From Desulfobacteraceae bacterium 4572_89 (GTDB taxonomy: Bacteria; Desulfobacterota; Desulfobacteria; Desulfobacterales; Desulfobacteraceae), in assembly GCA_002085465.1 (NCBI GenBank), contig NBML01000028.1, forward strand, positions 1-25,288: 25,288 nucleotides of DNA, written 5' to 3'. Under the pieces are notes generated by a model. It was not told the origin of the DNA. It saw only the letters and a program-made list of their open reading frames with translations, and ran no database searches. Positions 7,877 through 16,198 of the stretch are shown here, piece after piece (the stretch's first letter is position 1; the number at the start of each line of letters is the position of its first letter). The translations under genes were made by a program, and so were the position numbers.

Positions 7877-9946
7877 CTATCCCTCTTTTTCCGAATTTGC
7901 AGCTTCAATGATTTTCTTGGCCAGATCACCAGGAACTTCATCATAGTGGTCAAATTCCATGGTAAAGGTTCCACGGCCTCCGGTCATGGAGCTGAGGTCA
8001 GGTGCATACCGAAGTATTTCCGACATGGGGACATTGGCATTGATGATCTGTTTTCCATCTTCGGAATCCATGCCCAGTACACGGCCGCGCCTGGAGTTCA
8101 TATCCCCCATGATGTCGCCAGTAGCGTCTTCTGGAACTTTGACTGATACTTTCATTATAGGTTCCAGCAAAACAGCCCTTGCATCTTTGGCAGCATTTTT
8201 AAAGGCAAGGGTTCCAGCCATTTTAAAGGCCATTTCAGAAGAGTCAACAGAGTGATAGGAACCAAAGTCCACGGTAACCCTGAAATCCACACAGGGAAAT
8301 CCCGCAAGGATACCAGCCTGGCTGCTTTCTCTTACACCGGCCTCAACAGCCGGGATGTAATTTTTCGGAATAACGCCTCCCACAATTTTATCTACAAACT
8401 CAAAACCGCTTCCCTTGGGCAGGGGTTCAAGGACTATCCAGCAGTCACCATACTGGCCATGGCCGCCTGATTGTTTTTTATGTTTACCCTGAACACGAAT
8501 TTTTTTCTTAAAGGTCTCTCTATAGGCCACTTTGGGAGTGGCAATGTCCATGCCCACATTAAATTTTCTCTGGATTTTATCTGCTGTGGTTTCAATGTGA
8601 ACCAGACCCCGACCGGAAAGAATTGTCTGTTTGGTTTCTTCTTCCCGTTTGAGCTGAAGACCTGTATCCTCTTCCAGAATCTTTCGGATTGCCTCATGTA
8701 TCTTGTCTTCGTCACTCTTGGATTTGGGTGAAATGGCAAAGGAGATAACAGGTGGCATAGGAGCCGGACCTGAAATCTGAATTTCTTTGCCTGCGGTCAG
8801 GGTATCGCCTGTCAGGGTATCTTTTAGTTTGGCAACAGCCACTATGGAGCCGGGCAGGGCGCTGGTGATATTTTTTTGATCTTTGCCGGCAATTTCCAGC
8901 AACTGGGAAAATCTTTCCTTTGAGTCCTTTGTCACATTAAGGATATTCCCCTCCTTACCCAGGGAGCCGGAAATAACCCTGAAAAGAGATAGTCTTCCTG
9001 CATAGGGGTCCACAATGGTGTTAAAAACAAATCCGCAGAATTCAGCTTCAGGGTCAGGTGAAATCATAACTTCATCGCCATTGGCATCCCTGGCAGTCCA
9101 GTCTCCCCTGTCCAGGGGGTTAGGCATAAAATCATTGATAAAATCAAATACAATATCAATACCAATCATTTTTACGGCAGAGGTGCAGATTGCAGGATAG
9201 AATTCTGCATCCAGGACTCCCTGGCGAAAAGTTGCCTTGAGTTCCTCTTCTGAAATTTCTTCTCCTTCCAGGTATTTTTCAAGAAGGTCATCATTGAGCT
9301 CTGCAATATTTTCAATGAATTCTTCCTTTGCCATGGCAATGTCATCTGCCATTTCTCCGGGGATATCAATTTTAGAGGCTTTGCCGTTCCCATCATATTC
9401 ATAGGCCTGTCCGGAAACAAGATTCACCATACCTTTAAAATTATCTTCCTGACCAATGGGATAGCCCACAGGAACTATTTTCTTTTTCAGGGCAGACTTA
9501 CAGGCAGTTACACAGGTATCAAAATCTGACCTTTCCCTGTCCAGTTTGTTGACAATCACCAATCCCGGAAGATTGTATTCCAGAGCAGAGGCAGCAGCCT
9601 CTTCTGTCATGGCTGAAGGACCTCCCACTCCGTCAATGACAAAAATCATGCTGTCGGCAACGGGAAAACAGGTTTTTGCAGCAGAGAAAAAATTCTGATC
9701 ACCAGGAGTATCCATCAAAGTAATTGTATGCTTATTATGGGTATATTTAATAAAAGATGTATTGATGCTCTGCTGTTTCTTGATTTCTTCCGGCTGGAAA
9801 TCCATTACAGTATTGCCTTCTTCCACCTTTCCAAAACGATTTGTAACTCCAGCTTTAAAAAGCATAGCCTCAGCAAGAGTTGTCTTGCCCGCACCTCCAT
9901 GGCCTGCCAATGCCACATTCCTCATGGTTTTGATATCTTCGCTCAT
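7877..9946 (-). CDS. EF-G-like translational GTPase paralogue with altered switch regions
   Basis: This has the full EF-G architecture in 689 residues: GTPase domain, domain II, a domain III region (LQLKREEETKQTILSGRG), domain IV (KKQSGGHGQYGDCWIVLEPL) and domain V (SEILRYAPDLSSMTGGRGTF). Its GTPase motifs differ from housekeeping EF-G. G1 is GHGGAGKT (15-22). Switch I has KKQQSINTS where EF-G has the ERGITI segment. G3 is DTPGDQNF (79-86), with Asp83 where translational GTPases have the catalytic His of DTPGH. G4 is NKLD (133-136). This resembles the EF-G-like/EF-G2 families, so I do not name it fusA. The ATG at 9946 is chosen over an upstream in-frame TTG because AAGGAG (9952-9957) sits 5 nt before it. 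It is last in the leftward cluster. Its role could be translocation, ribosome recycling or rescue. Confidence 0.88.
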   Translation of the reverse strand: MSEDIKTMRNVALAGHGGAGKTTLAEAMLFKAGVTNRFGKVEEGNTVMDFQPEEIKKQQSINTSFIKYTHNKHTITLMDTPGDQNFFSAAKTCFPVADSMIFVIDGVGGPSAMTEEAAASALEYNLPGLVIVNKLDRERSDFDTCVTACKSALKKKIVPVGYPIGQEDNFKGMVNLVSGQAYEYDGNGKASKIDIPGEMADDIAMAKEEFIENIAELNDDLLEKYLEGEEISEEELKATFRQGVLDAEFYPAICTSAVKMIGIDIVFDFINDFMPNPLDRGDWTARDANGDEVMISPDPEAEFCGFVFNTIVDPYAGRLSLFRVISGSLGKEGNILNVTKDSKERFSQLLEIAGKDQKNITSALPGSIVAVAKLKDTLTGDTLTAGKEIQISGPAPMPPVISFAISPKSKSDEDKIHEAIRKILEEDTGLQLKREEETKQTILSGRGLVHIETTADKIQRKFNVGMDIATPKVAYRETFKKKIRVQGKHKKQSGGHGQYGDCWIVLEPLPKGSGFEFVDKIVGGVIPKNYIPAVEAGVRESSQAGILAGFPCVDFRVTVDFGSYHSVDSSEMAFKMAGTLAFKNAAKDARAVLLEPIMKVSVKVPEDATGDIMGDMNSRRGRVLGMDSEDGKQIINANVPMSEILRYAPDLSSMTGGRGTFTMEFDHYDEVPGDLAKKIIEAANSEKEG

Positions 9947-10020
9947 TACTGCTCCTTTATACAATTGATGAAAAACTAATATTTAAATAATCAAATTTAA
10001 ATAAAAATAATAGTGTTATT

Positions 10021-10654
10021 TTAAATTTCTTTAAAATTTAAGGATATGATATATTCCTTATTTCCTTTGGGTCCCAGAATAGGGGAGGGCACAACGTCAT
10101 TTATCTGATACCCCCTGATCGGTTCCTTTCCCCATGAATTTTTCAGCTGCCGGAATAACTGTTTTAAGTGAAATAAAAGAGGTGTCTGCCACCACCATAT
10201 CCACTTTTTCATTTATGGTTTCATAGGCCAGATTCCGGATATTGGTCCGTTCAATGACCACAACTCTTTCATCCTTACGTAATGACCAGTCCAACTGTCC
10301 ATATCCCACATCCACTGCATAGACTTTTTTAGCCCCGAATTGAAGAAGGCAGTCTGTAAATCCGCCTGTGGATGCTCCGATATCAAGACAAATCAAATTC
10401 TTTACACATATGGGAAGAGTTTTCAAGGCTTTTTCAAGTTTAAGTCCCCCCCGGCTGACATAGGGATTGTCATCCTGCTTTACTATAATGGCTGCAAGGC
10501 TGTCCACCAGGGATCCTGGCTTGTCAACAACCATGTCATTAACAAGGACCTTCCCGGCCATGATCATGGCTTTTGCCCTGGATCGGGAAAGGATCAGTCC
10601 TTTCTCAACCAGGACCATGTCCAGGCGTTTTTTATTGATTTTTTTTGAGACCAT
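10021..10654 (-). pseudogene. tlyA: TlyA-type rRNA 2'-O-methyltransferase/hemolysin gene with internal deletion
   Basis: TlyA proteins pair an S4-like RNA-binding domain with an FtsJ-type SAM methyltransferase that modifies ribose of rRNA cytidines. Here the S4 part (KKRLDMVLVEKGLILSRSRA, then GKVLVND) and the SAM motif (CLDIGASTGGFTDCLLQFGA) are intact. So are YVSRGGLKLEKAL and ADTSFISLKTVIPA. After EKFMGKG the frame runs to a premature stop at 10097. The genuine C-terminus (RGYQINDVVPSPILGPKGN then KEYIISLNF) lies in another frame ending at 10021. About 45-50 residues normally between, including the IKPQFE stretch, are gone. The ATG at 10654 lies within the end of dxs, indicating coupling. 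A shortened protein of about 185 residues could be made but would lack part of the catalytic core. Confidence 0.85.
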
Positions 10655-12518
10655 GCAACTCAAGTCCTGCTTCCACAACTGCGGCTGCATCGACTTTATA
10701 GTCCTTTTTTAAAATATTCTGGGGGCCATGTTCCACAAATTGATCTTTAATGCCAATCCGTTTAATGCTGAGATCTGTTATCCCGTGATCTGCATACATC
10801 TCCAGAATAGCTGATCCAAAACCACCTGCCAGCACATGTTCTTCAATAGTGATAATTTTTTTTATCTTCCCTGCTTTTTCAAGAAAAAGATCTGAATCCA
10901 GTGGCTTTACAAACCTGGCATTGATCACCATGGGTTCAATTCCCTCTTTAGCCAGATCCCTGGCTGCTGTCATGGCTTCTATAACACATTGGCCAATGGC
11001 AATGATCATTAAATCATCACCTTTTCTTTCAACCCGGGCTCTGCCGATCTCCAGGGGTTGGACATCCTTCTGGATCTCAACGCCAAGGCCCTTTCCCCTG
11101 GGATATCGCATGGCAATGGGACCGTCATGGTTGATGGCGGTTAAGAGCATCCTGGCCAGTTCATTTTCATCCATTGGGGACATGATTGTCATATTGGGCA
11201 TGCTTCTTAGATAGGAAAAATCAAACAATCCATGATGGGTAGGGCCATCTTCCCCGACAATACCGCCCCGGTCAATTGCAAATACAACTGGATGGGCGTC
11301 AATGCACACATCGTGGAGAATCTGGTCATAGGCCCGCTGGAGAAATGTTGAATAAATGGCCACCACAGGTTTAAGTCCTTTAGTGGCAAGTCCTGCAGAA
11401 AATGTTACTGCATGCTGTTCAGCAATTCCCACATCAAAAAACCGGTCTTCAAATTGTTTTGAAAATTCAATGAGGCCAGTTCCTTCAGGCATGGCAGCTG
11501 AAACAGCCACAATTTTTTCATTGGTTCCGGCAAAATCCACCATGTGTGACCCAAAAACCTGGGTATAGGTAGGTACCTTGCTGGATATGCCATTACTCTT
11601 GCCGGTATCAACGGCAAAGGAGCCTACACCGTGGAAATAAACAGGGTTTTTTTCCGCAGGTTCATAGCCCTTGCCCTTGGTAGTTGTTACATGGAGAAGC
11701 ACAGGAGAATCCGGGTTTCTGATATTGGTCAGGATATCAATCAGGTGATCCAGGTTATGGCCGTCAATGGGACCGAAATAATCAAAATTAAAGGCCTCAA
11801 ACAGCATTCCAGGGGTTACAAAAGTTTTAAAAGATTCTTCCCATCGTTTTGCAAAATAGTACATATCATCCCCGATTTTTGGGAAAGATTTTAAAAAAGA
11901 ACCAAACTGGTTTCTAATACTCTGGAGGTACTTGGCTGAGAAAGTCCGGCTCAAATAGGAAGACAGGGCTCCCACATTGGGGGAAATGGACATGTCATTG
12001 TCATTGAGTATAACGATGAGTTTGCGTTTCAGGCCACCAGTCTGGTTCATGCCTTCATAGGCCAGGCCGGCTGTCATGGAACCGTCTCCAATTATGGAAA
12101 TTACATCGGAATCATCCTGGTTCAGATATTTGGCCGAACATACCCCGAGACCTGCGGAAATTGATGTGGATGAATGTCCCACGGTAAAACCATCACAGGA
12201 ATTTTCCTTCATTTTGGTAAACCCTGAAATACCCTTGTATTGACGCAGGGTATCAAAATCCTGGTTCCGTCCTGTAATAAGTTTATGGGCATAGGACTGG
12301 TGACCCACATCCCAGATCAGGGTGTCTCTGGGAAGGTCAAACACATAATGAAGGGCCAGGGTAAGCTCCACTGTTCCCAGACTGGGAGCCAGGTGTCCAC
12401 CATTTTTGGAAACCACCTGGATGATCCTTTTGCGGATCTCAGTTGCCAGCAACGGTAGTTCATTTCGGGATAATTTTTTAATATCATTGGAAATGTTTAT
12501 TTTTTCAAGCAAACTCAA
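10632..12518 (-). CDS. dxs: 1-Deoxy-D-xylulose-5-phosphate synthase
   Basis: The thiamine-diphosphate enzyme that condenses pyruvate with glyceraldehyde 3-phosphate to DXP, the first step of the MEP isoprenoid pathway; 628 residues, the usual length. Visible are the N-terminal GGHLAPSLGTVELTLALHYV, the ThDP/Mg motif beginning GDGSMTAG and ending in LNDNDMSIS, and the catalytic Glu in DVGIAEQHAV. DRGGIVGEDGPTHHGLFD and the C-terminal EEHVLAGGFGSAILE also match. I prefer a TTG start at 12518, giving MSLLEKIN as in most Dxs, with AGG 9 nt upstream. An in-frame TTG three codons earlier is the alternative. It lies 100 bp downstream of ispA and overlaps tlyA, so isoprenoid precursor and prenyl chain synthesis are linked. 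Confidence 0.96.
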   Translation of the reverse strand: MSLLEKINISNDIKKLSRNELPLLATEIRKRIIQVVSKNGGHLAPSLGTVELTLALHYVFDLPRDTLIWDVGHQSYAHKLITGRNQDFDTLRQYKGISGFTKMKENSCDGFTVGHSSTSISAGLGVCSAKYLNQDDSDVISIIGDGSMTAGLAYEGMNQTGGLKRKLIVILNDNDMSISPNVGALSSYLSRTFSAKYLQSIRNQFGSFLKSFPKIGDDMYYFAKRWEESFKTFVTPGMLFEAFNFDYFGPIDGHNLDHLIDILTNIRNPDSPVLLHVTTTKGKGYEPAEKNPVYFHGVGSFAVDTGKSNGISSKVPTYTQVFGSHMVDFAGTNEKIVAVSAAMPEGTGLIEFSKQFEDRFFDVGIAEQHAVTFSAGLATKGLKPVVAIYSTFLQRAYDQILHDVCIDAHPVVFAIDRGGIVGEDGPTHHGLFDFSYLRSMPNMTIMSPMDENELARMLLTAINHDGPIAMRYPRGKGLGVEIQKDVQPLEIGRARVERKGDDLMIIAIGQCVIEAMTAARDLAKEGIEPMVINARFVKPLDSDLFLEKAGKIKKIITIEEHVLAGGFGSAILEMYADHGITDLSIKRIGIKDQFVEHGPQNILKKDYKVDAAAVVEAGLELHGLKKNQ

Positions 12519-12533
12519 AATATACAACCTTTT

Positions 12534-12619
12534 TTGTTAATATCTTTTTAACAATCACATTTTTTCAGTCAAATTTTATCAATTTTAATCTATAGATTCT
12601 CAATCTATCGGTACTCAAT
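12534..12619. repeat. dxs-ispA spacer with short repeats
   Basis: This 100-bp AT-rich spacer contains a weak inverted repeat, TTGTTAA (12534-12540) with TTAACAA (12548-12554), and a 12-bp palindrome AATCTATAGATT (12587-12598). A 15-bp tandem near-duplication, CTCAATCTATCGGTA (12599-12613) and CTCAATTTATCGGTC (12614-12628), has a second copy that includes the last two sense codons and stop of ispA. No gene is seen. Confidence 0.55.
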
Positions 12620-13552
12620 TTATCGGTCCCTGTTAATAATATAGCTGGCAATGGCCCGCAAAGGATTTGCTTTTTCATCAAACCCCTCCAGGGAGTTTAT
12701 GGCAGCATCAATCAATTGCCTTGCATATTCCTTTGATTGCCCCAGGCCGATAATGGCTGGAAAGGTCATTTTTTCGTGCAGGACATCAGAGCCGGCAGCC
12801 TTGCCCATGATTTTAGGGTCACCTTCCACATTTAAAATATCATCCATAACCTGGAAAGCAAGACCAATATTGTCGGCATAGATCATCAGGCTGTCAAGGG
12901 CATTTAAATCAGCGCCAACACTTATGGCTCCGGCCTCAACACTGGCACTGATCATCCTTCCGGTTTTCAGGGCGTGTATTTTTTTAAGATGATCTAAAAG
13001 GATGTTTTGATTCCTTGATTTTTCTCCGTCAAAGGATTGGGACTGCATGTCCAGCATTTGTCCTTCCAGCATGCCATTGACACCGGCACTATTGGCAATT
13101 ATGCTCACAAGCCGGACTAAAATATTTTTTCCGGGATAAAATTCAAACAATAACTCAGGCTTGGTCAGTATATAAAAAGCATGGGTCAAAAGGCCGTCAC
13201 CAGCCAGAATGGCCGTGGCCTCGGAAAATTTTTTATGGCAGGTGGGAACTCCCCGTCTCAGGTCATCATCGTCCATTGCCGGTAAATCATCATGGATAAG
13301 AGAATAAGTATGGATCATTTCCATGGCGCAGCAAGCGGGCAGGGCATATAGGGGATTCCCTCCCCAGGCACTGGCAGCTGCAAGCCCCAGTACAGGCCTG
13401 AGACGTTTGCCTCCGGCCATGAGGGAATGCTCCATGGCCTGGACCAGCTCCCTGTTGGGATCAAATTGCTTAAGAATATTTTCCAGAGACTTTTCAACAA
13501 GAATTTTATTTTCGTTTAAATATGTGGATAGATCAAAGGAAAAATCATTCAT
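12620..13552 (-). CDS. ispA: Farnesyl diphosphate synthase (short-chain polyprenyl synthase)
   Basis: A cytoplasmic head-to-tail prenyltransferase that extends DMAPP with IPP to C10 and C15 (possibly C20) diphosphates, precursors of undecaprenol and quinone tails; 310 residues. The first Asp-rich motif is DDLPAMDDDDLRRG, with the two-residue insertion typical of bacterial FPP synthases and a Tyr five residues before it (YSLIHDD), which usually limits product to C15. The second is DDILNVEGD. GGKRLRPVL and KTGRMI supply diphosphate-binding residues. The ATG at 13552 overlaps the xseB stop by 8 bp. An in-frame TTG two codons upstream is less likely. The xseB-ispA-dxs order is common in proteobacteria. 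Product length is inferred. Confidence 0.93.
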   Translation of the reverse strand: MNDFSFDLSTYLNENKILVEKSLENILKQFDPNRELVQAMEHSLMAGGKRLRPVLGLAAASAWGGNPLYALPACCAMEMIHTYSLIHDDLPAMDDDDLRRGVPTCHKKFSEATAILAGDGLLTHAFYILTKPELLFEFYPGKNILVRLVSIIANSAGVNGMLEGQMLDMQSQSFDGEKSRNQNILLDHLKKIHALKTGRMISASVEAGAISVGADLNALDSLMIYADNIGLAFQVMDDILNVEGDPKIMGKAAGSDVLHEKMTFPAIIGLGQSKEYARQLIDAAINSLEGFDEKANPLRAIASYIINRDR

Positions 13553-13769
13553 TGTCAAAGGGCTCTTCTTTCAGTGATCCGCCATTGTCACGGGTTAAAA
13601 GGGTAATTTTTTTTTCAGTTTTATCAAGTATATCCAGACAGAATTTAGAATGTGCAATACCTGTCTCGTATTTTTTAACTGCCTGTTCAAGGGTAAGATC
13701 TCTGGATTCCATCTCCCTTACAATTTCTTCCAAATGTTTCAAAGCGGTTTCAAATGTTTTCTTTGCCAT
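13545..13769 (-). CDS. xseB: Exodeoxyribonuclease VII small subunit
   Basis: The small accessory subunit of exonuclease VII, which digests single-stranded DNA to short oligonucleotides; several copies bind each large subunit. The 74-residue length and helical sequence are typical: FETALKHLEEIVREMESRDL, then LEQAVKKYETGI. The start codon lies inside the end of xseA (20-bp overlap) and the stop overlaps the ispA start. All three are therefore likely translated from one message, with subunit supply coupled to XseA. Confidence 0.93.
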   Translation of the reverse strand: MAKKTFETALKHLEEIVREMESRDLTLEQAVKKYETGIAHSKFCLDILDKTEKKITLLTRDNGGSLKEEPFDNE

Positions 13770-15105
13770 CTGTTTTCTTTACCACCTGGGTTATCAGGCG
13801 TCCTTTTGATAAAATTAATTCAATCCGGTCATCCAGGACGGCATCATTTGCATCCTTTATTACCTTTTTGCCCGGCAAAATCCTGGGTATAGCATACCCT
13901 CGATCTAGAATAGCGCTGGGGTTAAGGTTCTCAAGCATGATATTCAATTCCCTTGTCTTTGTTTTGCAGACAGACAAATGGCTTTCCATGCTCTTTTCAA
14001 GAATCAGAGTAAGTCCGTGAATATGTTTTGTAAGCTCCCTGGTCTCTGGTATCTTTCCTTCCAAAGCTTTTTTCAGCCAGGATATTTGTTCCTTTCTATG
14101 CAGTAAAAGGGAACGAATAGAATTTACCATGCGATTTTCACACTCCTCTATCCTGAATCGAAAATCATCAACCATCCGTCCCGGACTTTTAAGCCTGAAT
14201 TGGAAATCATCCAGTTTCTGATGCAGATATGCAAGCTTTCGGGACATTGCATGGGAAAGGGAGACTTTATATGTATTAATACTATAAATCAATGCAGCCT
14301 TATCCGGCAGGGCCATTTCAGCGGCCGCAGAAGGGGTAGGCGCCCTGAGATCTGCAACAAAATCAGCTATGGTAAAATCAGTTTCATGTCCTATCCCGGT
14401 AATAACAGGTATCCTGGATTCAAATACTGCCATGGCAACCTCTTTCGAATTAAATGCAGAAAGGTCTTCAATGGATCCTCCGCCCCGGGCAAGAATAATA
14501 AGGTCGGACAAACATTGGGTATTGGCTATTTCAATGGCAGAGACAATTTCACTTTCAGCAGTTTCTCCCTGGACTTTAACAGGTAAAATTTCAAGATAAC
14601 AACCTGGAAACCGTCGTTCTGCCACATGGATGATATCCCGGACCGCAGCACCAGTACTTGAAGTGATCACATTTATTTTTAAAGGTAAAAAGGGAATGGG
14701 GTTTTTATGGGATTCATCAAACAGACCCTGGGAGGCCAGTTTTTTTTTTAACTGCTCAAATGCAATTTGGAGGGAACCAGATCCTTCAGGCTCTAAATGT
14801 TCAAAAATCAGCTGATATGATCCCCTGGGCTCATAAAGAGATATCCTGGCAAGACCTACCACTTTCATTCCGGTTTCCAGATTAAACTTCAGGTTTCGTT
14901 TCTGATTTTTAAACATTACACAGGAAATAACTGCATTGACATCTTTAAGGGAAAAATAGGAATGTCCCGAGGCAGGCTGGGCATAATTGGATATTTCTCC
15001 GGTGACCCATAAAAAAGGAAAGCGATCTTCCAAAAGAGATTTAATTTCCCTTGTCAGGTTTGAAACCGTGTAAATATGTCCAGTAGTTTTTTCAAGTGTT
15101 TTCAT
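13750..15105 (-). CDS. xseA: Exodeoxyribonuclease VII large subunit
   Basis: The catalytic subunit of exonuclease VII, 451 residues from the chosen start. It has an N-terminal OB fold (residues 10-100; YTVSNLTREIKSLLE, WVTGEISNY, GHSYFSLKD). The catalytic domain contains ARGGGSIEDLSAFN and GIGHETDFTIADFVADLRAP. A long coiled-coil C-terminal region that binds XseB ends with LDRGYAI. I chose the ATG at 15105 (MKTLEKTTGHIYTV). Two further in-frame ATGs (15114, 15126) lie in a 12-bp tandem duplication immediately upstream, and none has a strong Shine-Dalgarno. It is first in the leftward cluster and divergent from the Bax-inhibitor gene. Confidence 0.94.
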   Translation of the reverse strand: MKTLEKTTGHIYTVSNLTREIKSLLEDRFPFLWVTGEISNYAQPASGHSYFSLKDVNAVISCVMFKNQKRNLKFNLETGMKVVGLARISLYEPRGSYQLIFEHLEPEGSGSLQIAFEQLKKKLASQGLFDESHKNPIPFLPLKINVITSSTGAAVRDIIHVAERRFPGCYLEILPVKVQGETAESEIVSAIEIANTQCLSDLIILARGGGSIEDLSAFNSKEVAMAVFESRIPVITGIGHETDFTIADFVADLRAPTPSAAAEMALPDKAALIYSINTYKVSLSHAMSRKLAYLHQKLDDFQFRLKSPGRMVDDFRFRIEECENRMVNSIRSLLLHRKEQISWLKKALEGKIPETRELTKHIHGLTLILEKSMESHLSVCKTKTRELNIMLENLNPSAILDRGYAIPRILPGKKVIKDANDAVLDDRIELILSKGRLITQVVKKTDGKENI

Positions 15106-15129
15106 TTTGTGCATCCATTTGTGCATCCA
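15106..15129. repeat. 12-bp tandem duplication at the xseA start
   Basis: TTTGTGCATCCA occurs twice back to back (15106-15117 and 15118-15129) directly upstream of the xseA ATG at 15105. Each copy carries ATGs on the minus strand in two frames, so the duplication multiplies candidate start codons. Twelve bases keep the xseA frame, so initiation within it adds residues without shifting frame. Confidence 0.9.
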
Positions 15130-15148
15130 TGCAAAAGCAAAATTTTAT

Positions 15149-15177
15149 TTTATAAAACAATGGGGTGTTTTTAACAA
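15149..15177 (-). promoter_or_regulatory. Promoter of the xseA cluster
   Basis: On the minus strand there is -35 TTGTTA (15172-15177), a 17-bp spacer and -10 TATAAA (15149-15154). The predicted start of transcription is near 15142, a short leader ahead of xseA. This is a prediction from consensus only. Confidence 0.5.
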
Positions 15178-15298
15178 TACAAATTTTAGAAACAAATAAA
15201 GTCATCATATATGCATAACGTCTGATAATATATATTATGTAAACTTTTATTAAAGACATATAAAATCCTGTAAATCCACACATAACTGAATTGTAATC

Positions 15299-15326
15299 TT
15301 GAAATATCCCCCTTCCGTGTTATATT
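15299..15326 (+). promoter_or_regulatory. Promoter of the Bax-inhibitor-1 gene
   Basis: -35 TTGAAA (15299-15304), a 16-bp spacer, -10 TATATT (15321-15326), about 37 bp before the ATG at 15370. The rest of the 264-bp divergent spacer (15106-15369) is AT-rich with no gene seen. Confidence 0.45.
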
Positions 15327-15369
15327 GATTCTACAATTATTTATAAACAACCTTTTATCGGAGGAACTC

Positions 15370-16077
15370 ATGAACCAAAGTTTTTCATTTCCACAATCAG
15401 GTGCAGTGACAAAAGTTAATTCTTTTATCAGAAGTGTCTATAATTGGATGGGGCTGGGGCTTGGCCTGACAGCCCTCATAGCCTATTATGTTTCCCACAG
15501 CCAGACAGCCATGCAGATCGTATACAGCAATCCCATTGTTCTGCCCGCATTGATCATTGCAGAACTTGGCTTTGTCTTTTATCTTAGTGCAAGGATTCAA
15601 AAAATTCAGGCATCCACGGCTACCTCACTATTTTTGATTTATGCCATTTTAAATGGAGTTACCCTGTCTTTTGTCTTTCTTGCCTATACAGCCACGTCCA
15701 TAGCCTCCACCTTTATGGTATGCTCGGTTACCTTTCTTGCATGCAGCATTTACGGCATGATCACCAAACGGGACCTGACCTCCATGGGAGGCTTTTTAAT
15801 GATGGGTCTTATTGGTATCATAATTGCCTCTGTGGTTAATATGTTTTTACAGAGTTCTGGAATGGCCATGGTCATTTCCTACATTGGAGTCCTGGTATTT
15901 GTTGGATTGACAGCCTATGACACCCAGAAATTAAAAAATATGGCAGTGACAATGCCGGACAATGCCAGTGGTGCCATGGTCCGCAAGGGAGCCATCATGG
16001 GCGCCCTGTCATTATACCTTGATTTTATCAATCTGTTTCTCATGCTCCTGCGTATTTTCGGCGGCACCAGGGACTAA
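15370..16077 (+). CDS. Bax inhibitor-1/YccA family membrane protein
   Basis: An integral inner-membrane protein of the BI-1 (YccA/YbhL/TMBIM) family, 235 residues with about seven hydrophobic helices. The diagnostic late motif is YDTQKLKNMA before the last helix, where the acidic residue belongs to the family's pH/calcium-sensing pair. LYLDFINLFLMLLRIFGGTRD is the usual family ending. In E. coli YccA modulates the FtsH protease; bacterial BsYetJ conducts calcium. The role here is unknown. The ATG at 15370 follows GGAGGAAC, so an in-frame start 45 bp upstream is rejected. It is a single-gene unit ending at a strong hairpin. Confidence 0.93.
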   Translation: MNQSFSFPQSGAVTKVNSFIRSVYNWMGLGLGLTALIAYYVSHSQTAMQIVYSNPIVLPALIIAELGFVFYLSARIQKIQASTATSLFLIYAILNGVTLSFVFLAYTATSIASTFMVCSVTFLACSIYGMITKRDLTSMGGFLMMGLIGIIIASVVNMFLQSSGMAMVISYIGVLVFVGLTAYDTQKLKNMAVTMPDNASGAMVRKGAIMGALSLYLDFINLFLMLLRIFGGTRD

Positions 16078-16125
16078 AAAAATAGATTCACCTGACCTGG
16101 TTAACAAATCAGCACACGGGTTTAA

Positions 16126-16169
16126 AATATAAACGGGGTGATCCTGGTAAGGATCACCCCGTTTATATT
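16126..16169. terminator. Bidirectional terminator hairpin
   Basis: A perfect 19-bp stem (16126-16144 with 16151-16169) with a 6-nt loop TGGTAA lies between the convergent BI-1 and kinase genes. The GC-rich upper stem (CGGGGTGATCC) is flanked by an A/T lower stem that can act as the U-tract in either direction. A run of nine C (16190-16198) follows just before the kinase stop. Confidence 0.85.
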
Positions 16170-16198
16170 GTTACAACACCAACTCCCTTACCCCCCCC

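Noticed and set aside
9947..10020. Separate promoter or small gene between tlyA and the EF-G-like gene.
   Set aside because: The spacer is short and A/T-only with chance repeats; no convincing -35/-10 pair or coding frame.
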